A DNA stretch of 64,000 bases from Struthidea cinerea (taxonomy: Eukaryota > Chordata > Aves > Passeriformes > Corcoracidae). The translations under genes were made by a program, and so were the position numbers. The notes beneath the pieces are model-generated. The model saw nothing but the letters and a program-made list of their open reading frames with translations, had not been told where the DNA came from and did no database searches. The stretch lies in contig VZTI01004092.1 of assembly GCA_013397865.1 (NCBI GenBank), forward strand, positions 1,422,581 to 1,486,580. Reading direction: 5' to 3'. This document shows, in pieces, positions 60,536 to 64,000 of the stretch. Position 1 is the stretch's first letter, and each line of letters opens with the position of its first letter.

Positions 60536-62250
60536 TTAAATATACAAGATTAGAAGCCTGAAATATCATGGAAGGGCTAAGACATCACACCCAGATGGCT
60601 GCACGTGTTTGCATCTGCAGATGTCTGCAAAGGTCACCCAAACTGTCGTGCCAAGATCCAGGGTTCTGCGATTCCAGTGTATTTATGCCCATTCACAGAT
60701 TAGATTAATTTCTCTGAAATTTCTTGAGATCCCCGCTAATGATAAATTCTTCCTTAAAAGCATTCTTTTCCTCCTAGATAGCTCTGATACGAGACTCTCT
60801 GGCAGACTGAGCAACATGATGTTTTAGCCCTTGTTCGGATTGTCCTGATAGCTCTCCTGTTTAATCTTGTTAATAATCTGCCCTTGATTTGCAGCTATAG
60901 AACTGGGCAGCAGAATCCATCTTGTTGCAGGGAGGTGCATGGTGCACCCTGGGATTACTTAACTGGATATGTGCAGCTTCTACTGATGGGGAAATAGTAC
61001 TTTCTGTGCACTGGGGTGGGAGGGCACGGTGTGGAAGTTCACAGTTCGCTGTGGGATTTAACTCTGATTCACTGAAGGTGCAGGGAGGGACGAAAATCTG
61101 CCAAGTTAAAAAGCTCCCTGTTGGAGAAAAGGTAGAATTGATGGATAAACAACCTAAACCACAGATATCAGGATTCAATACTGCTGTTAAAGATGAAATA
61201 CTACGGATGTCAGTACCTGACTTTCCCAGAGTCTAAATGCAAGGGATGGTGTTGAAACTTGCCCCTTTTTTGGAACTTGATATTTTGTATGCAGATCTCT
61301 TCATCAGAAAACATAAATCCCAACCTGAAGCTCCCTGACAGACTTGGTGATTTCTAGGGAAGATTTATGCAGAGGCTTTCCCTGTGGCACACAGGGAAGG
61401 GATGAGCCTCCCTAGTGCCAGGTGCCAGGGATGCCCTGCAGTGTTCCTGCAGCTTCTGACTCCACAGCTCGGGCAGATAACCCTCCCTCCCCGCTGAGGT
61501 GAGGCTGTACCTCGGCTCGGGGCTCTGGCTGTGGCTGGAGCTCAGTGAGGCTGTGTCTCCAGCAGTGCTTCTTGCTCTAGCACACACTTCACTGAAAAAC
61601 TCTGTGTGCTCTAAAAAGCATTAGTGAACCTCGTACCCTGACCCTCAGGTTTGTCACTGTAACCAACAGCCCTCCAGTTGTTCCTGCTAGGCTTGGTAGC
61701 CCTTTCTAAGAGCCAGCAGAGCTGTCCTGCTTGGAAATGTTAACCCCTGTAGGTTAAGCCTGTGTTTATTCAAATTCTCAGGAAGCTGTGAGTCGAAGGA
61801 TGCATTTTTGTCCTGGTTCCTGTCTGCCTGTCTTAAGGTTTTTTCTCCTCTGCTGCTGCTGGTGCTGTATGTGGTGGTTAGAGACACTCAGACACTGGGA
61901 CATCCGTGCCTGAGAGGAGAGTGTGGGTGTATTGATGGAACTACCAGGAGGTACTATACATGCTAAATCTCAGGAGGCTGGAATTAAAACATTTTTATTA
62001 CCACATGGGAGCAAATGAGTTGAAATGGGTGTGCTACTTACAGAGCTCATGTTAGGATTTCTTATTAACCCTTTTCACATTGCGTGTTCCATTGTGCCTT
62101 TTTGCTTCGTGAAGAGAACAATTAGGTACTGTTGTAAATATTAATTTTATAGTGGGCATAAATCAAAATCAAATTCAGGTTTGAAAATGTGTACATGAGG
62201 GGTTTTGGCTCCATTGTTATCAGTTAATTCTTTTCCCCTTGATATATAAC

Positions 62251-62269
62251 CACCCCCCCACCCCCCCCC
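62251..62269. repeat. C-rich tract ending in a gap
   Basis: CACCCCCCCACCCCCCCCC runs directly into Ns. The tract is probably longer in the genome. A plus frame that continues through the gap here is an artefact. Confidence 0.9.
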
Positions 62270-62323
62270 NNNNNNNNNNNNNNNNNNNNNNNNNNNNNNN
62301 NNNNNNNNNNNNNNNNNNNNNNN
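62270..62323. other. Assembly gap (54 Ns)
   Basis: Undetermined bases follow a C homopolymer, a usual cause of sequencing drop-out. Confidence 0.99.
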
Positions 62324-63669
62324 TAAATCTAGACCTTTCCACCCAAGTTCATTTCTGCTTTTGGCACTGCCTTGTTAAAGTCAGATTTGCAGCAGCTGCC
62401 CAGACTGTGCAGAATGTCAGCGGATGGACACGTCTGCAGAGCAGTGCACAAATGCAGTCAAGTGTGCATTTGCCCATGAAGAGGCTGTAACTGTCTCTCC
62501 AGAGACTGGGTAGGTGTAAACAAGTGACAATTCCTGCACACACGAACGGAGAGCATTTATGGATAGTGCAGAATCGGGATTTTCTGGAGGCTGGTAGGAA
62601 ATGTGATCTTCGGATACCTCCTGAAGGCAGCGCCCGTCTCTAAGCTGAACTTACATCTTCTGTCTGTGAAACCTTACTGCAGATTTCTGGATCTTTTTGC
62701 TTCTGCTTAGGAGGTTGTTTGAAAATCTTTCTCAGTTATCATCAGTATTAATTATCCTTAGGTGTCAGCCAGAGCAGTGGGCTCTACACCTCCCCAGCTC
62801 CTGAGGAGAAGCAGGAATGTGCAGGCAAGAACAAAGCAGAGACAAACTTTGCCTTGGCTGCTCGATGAGAGGGCTGATCCAAGAGCCAAATCTTACTCCT
62901 GGTTTCAGCCCTTCTATTAGTAACTGATAATCCCATGCACCTCCTTTTCCCTGCCACTGACTAATTTCATAATACTTACTTTGGGTAGTATCTACACCTA
63001 AAAATGATTAAAAGTTGCATTGTGGTGGTTCTATACTGTCCCTGCTCAAGATGAGATCTTCTGATTTGTAAGTGGAGAAACGTGTGTGGCTTTTCTGTAA
63101 ATGTGATCTGGGAGCCAAGATGGGCTGCTCTTGGTTCAAGCTGATGTATTGTTCTGAGGCACAATTAGACTTTGATTAACAGTTTTATTGCTAGTGCTTA
63201 TGTCGCAGAGGAATGCAAGTAAATGTCCTTCTCTCTTGTATTTTAACTAAAATATTTAATTCAGACTCATTTGGTATTTTTTGTTATGAATACTGCCATT
63301 ATTATTTTTGCTGCATTTCACTTTCAGGCAGCTGTTTTTCACAGTGCTTTGCTAGTCCAGCTAGCCTGAGGTACGGAGTGAGCCTCTCTGCAACCAGCTG
63401 CTGTCACTGAAGACGTGATGACCTACAGCTTTGCTAATGTCAAATGAGATTTCTAAGTGCTTGGGGACGTTGTAATCAGGCCAGGGATCTTCTGTTTGCT
63501 GTTTTCTACCTGATCTGGTAGGTAGACTAGGGCAGGTTTTGTCTGTTTTGGCCCTTAACTGGGCAGATTTCCTACCATGGCTGGAAGCAGCCTAACCAGC
63601 AAAGGCATCAGCCCTGAGGCTCAGTTTTAGGACAGCTGCAGGTCGCATGCTCCTTCCCTACCCAAGGTG
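62324..63669. other. Unique non-coding DNA
   Basis: No gene or repeat was recognised between the gap and the terminal LTR. Confidence 0.5.
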
Positions 63670-64000
63670 ATGCCATGATGACTTTTTGCCTTTTCTTTTA
63701 TACCCCTTTTATATACCTTTTTATAACTTTTGTGTTCTTAGTTGTTTTTTTAGCCTACATTCTTGGACTTGTTTGTCAAGCCAGGGCACTAAACATCTTA
63801 GAAGCCTGGTTGTTAGGGATCAGTGTGCCCCAGACCCCAAGGTCCTCTCCAGAGCACATTTTGTAACCTAAGATAGAACCATCCAGGGGAAGGTTCCTTG
63901 GGGAGGGGGGGCTCACTCGAGCCTCTCATTGGGGAATCTTTGATAGATGTGCTAATTAGTAACACCTATAATGTGATACCAGATCTTTTGGGGCGTGCAT
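63670..64000. mobile_element. Probable avian ERV LTR, cut by the window end
   Basis: From about TGCCATGATGACTTTTTGCC at 63670 the text reads like the U3 of a songbird LTR: TTTTATACCCCTTTTATATA, TGTTAGGGATCAGTGTGCCC, AACCATCCAGGGG, GCCTCTCATTGGGGAATC (with an ATTGG/CCAAT box at about 63929), then ACACCTATAATGTGATACC and CTTTTGGGGCG. The order (CCAAT box, TATA-like word, GC-rich start) suggests sense on plus. No poly(A) signal, U5 or coding region lies inside the window. The two overlapping plus frames (63 and 61 codons) are hydrophobic low-complexity reads of LTR DNA. Confidence 0.5.

Larger units (their letters stand above)
58091..62250. other. Unique non-coding DNA, no gene seen
   Basis: No exon or assignable repeat was seen. 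The stretch holds the paired inverted repeats at 58822-58855 and a G11 run at 60525-60535 close to an A run. A minus frame of 163 codons at 59516-60007 lacks any known motif. 61.37-61.64 kb is GC-rich. Confidence 0.5.

Noticed and set aside
60922..61236. Plus-strand 104-codon frame with a fairly protein-like second half
   Set aside because: No family could be recognised, and there is no supporting splice or promoter signal. A database search with no hit would confirm rejection.

Overview
This window looks like a non-coding stretch of a bird genome. The evidence is its repeats: several CR1 LINE 3' ends in both orientations, long terminal repeats (LTRs) of the ERVL-like kind common in Neoaves, worn MIR-type SINE fragments, and overall repeat cover that I estimate by eye at only 7-8 percent. 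No L1, Alu or other mammal-specific repeats were seen. The LTR types suggest a neoavian bird, possibly a passerine, but I cannot fix the species or the chromosome.

I found no host protein-coding gene. The open frames are short (the longest is 198 codons). They are chance frames in unique DNA, antisense shadows of repeats, or frames that read through gaps. The only recognisable coding signal is a stop-ridden remnant of CR1 ORF2 (reverse transcriptase C-terminus) at 45.7-46.2 kb. No tRNA, rRNA or CRISPR was seen. The window is best read as a gene desert or part of a very large intron.

Layout. 0-5.2 kb is unique DNA with a GC-rich patch near 4.8-5.1 kb. An antisense LTR follows at 5.2-5.64 kb. 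5.6-19.6 kb is unique AT-rich DNA with one gap. 19.56-22.1 kb is a repeat nest: an antisense ERVL-like solo LTR, a CR1 tail split by a probable 178-bp hAT transposon, and a 230-bp LTR with 4-bp target duplications. 22.1-40.7 kb is mostly unique. It holds one gap, a CR1 scrap, a tRNA-derived SINE head, a roughly 210-bp polypyrimidine minisatellite, and AT-rich stretches that look like possible conserved non-coding elements. 40.7-47.5 kb is richer in GC and in repeats (MIR, CR1, a 960-bp sense LTR, a 650-bp CR1, and a further CR1 scrap). 47.5-63.7 kb is again largely unique, with a well-preserved MIR-type SINE at 53.25-53.48 kb and an old CR1 piece at 57.9 kb. Another LTR begins at about 63.67 kb and runs off the end.

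There is no pathway to describe. The content is an archive of insertions: very old amniote-wide SINEs, older CR1 and hAT copies, then LTRs that read as less decayed. Any function would most likely be regulatory and needs conservation or chromatin data. I saw no convincing new gene system.
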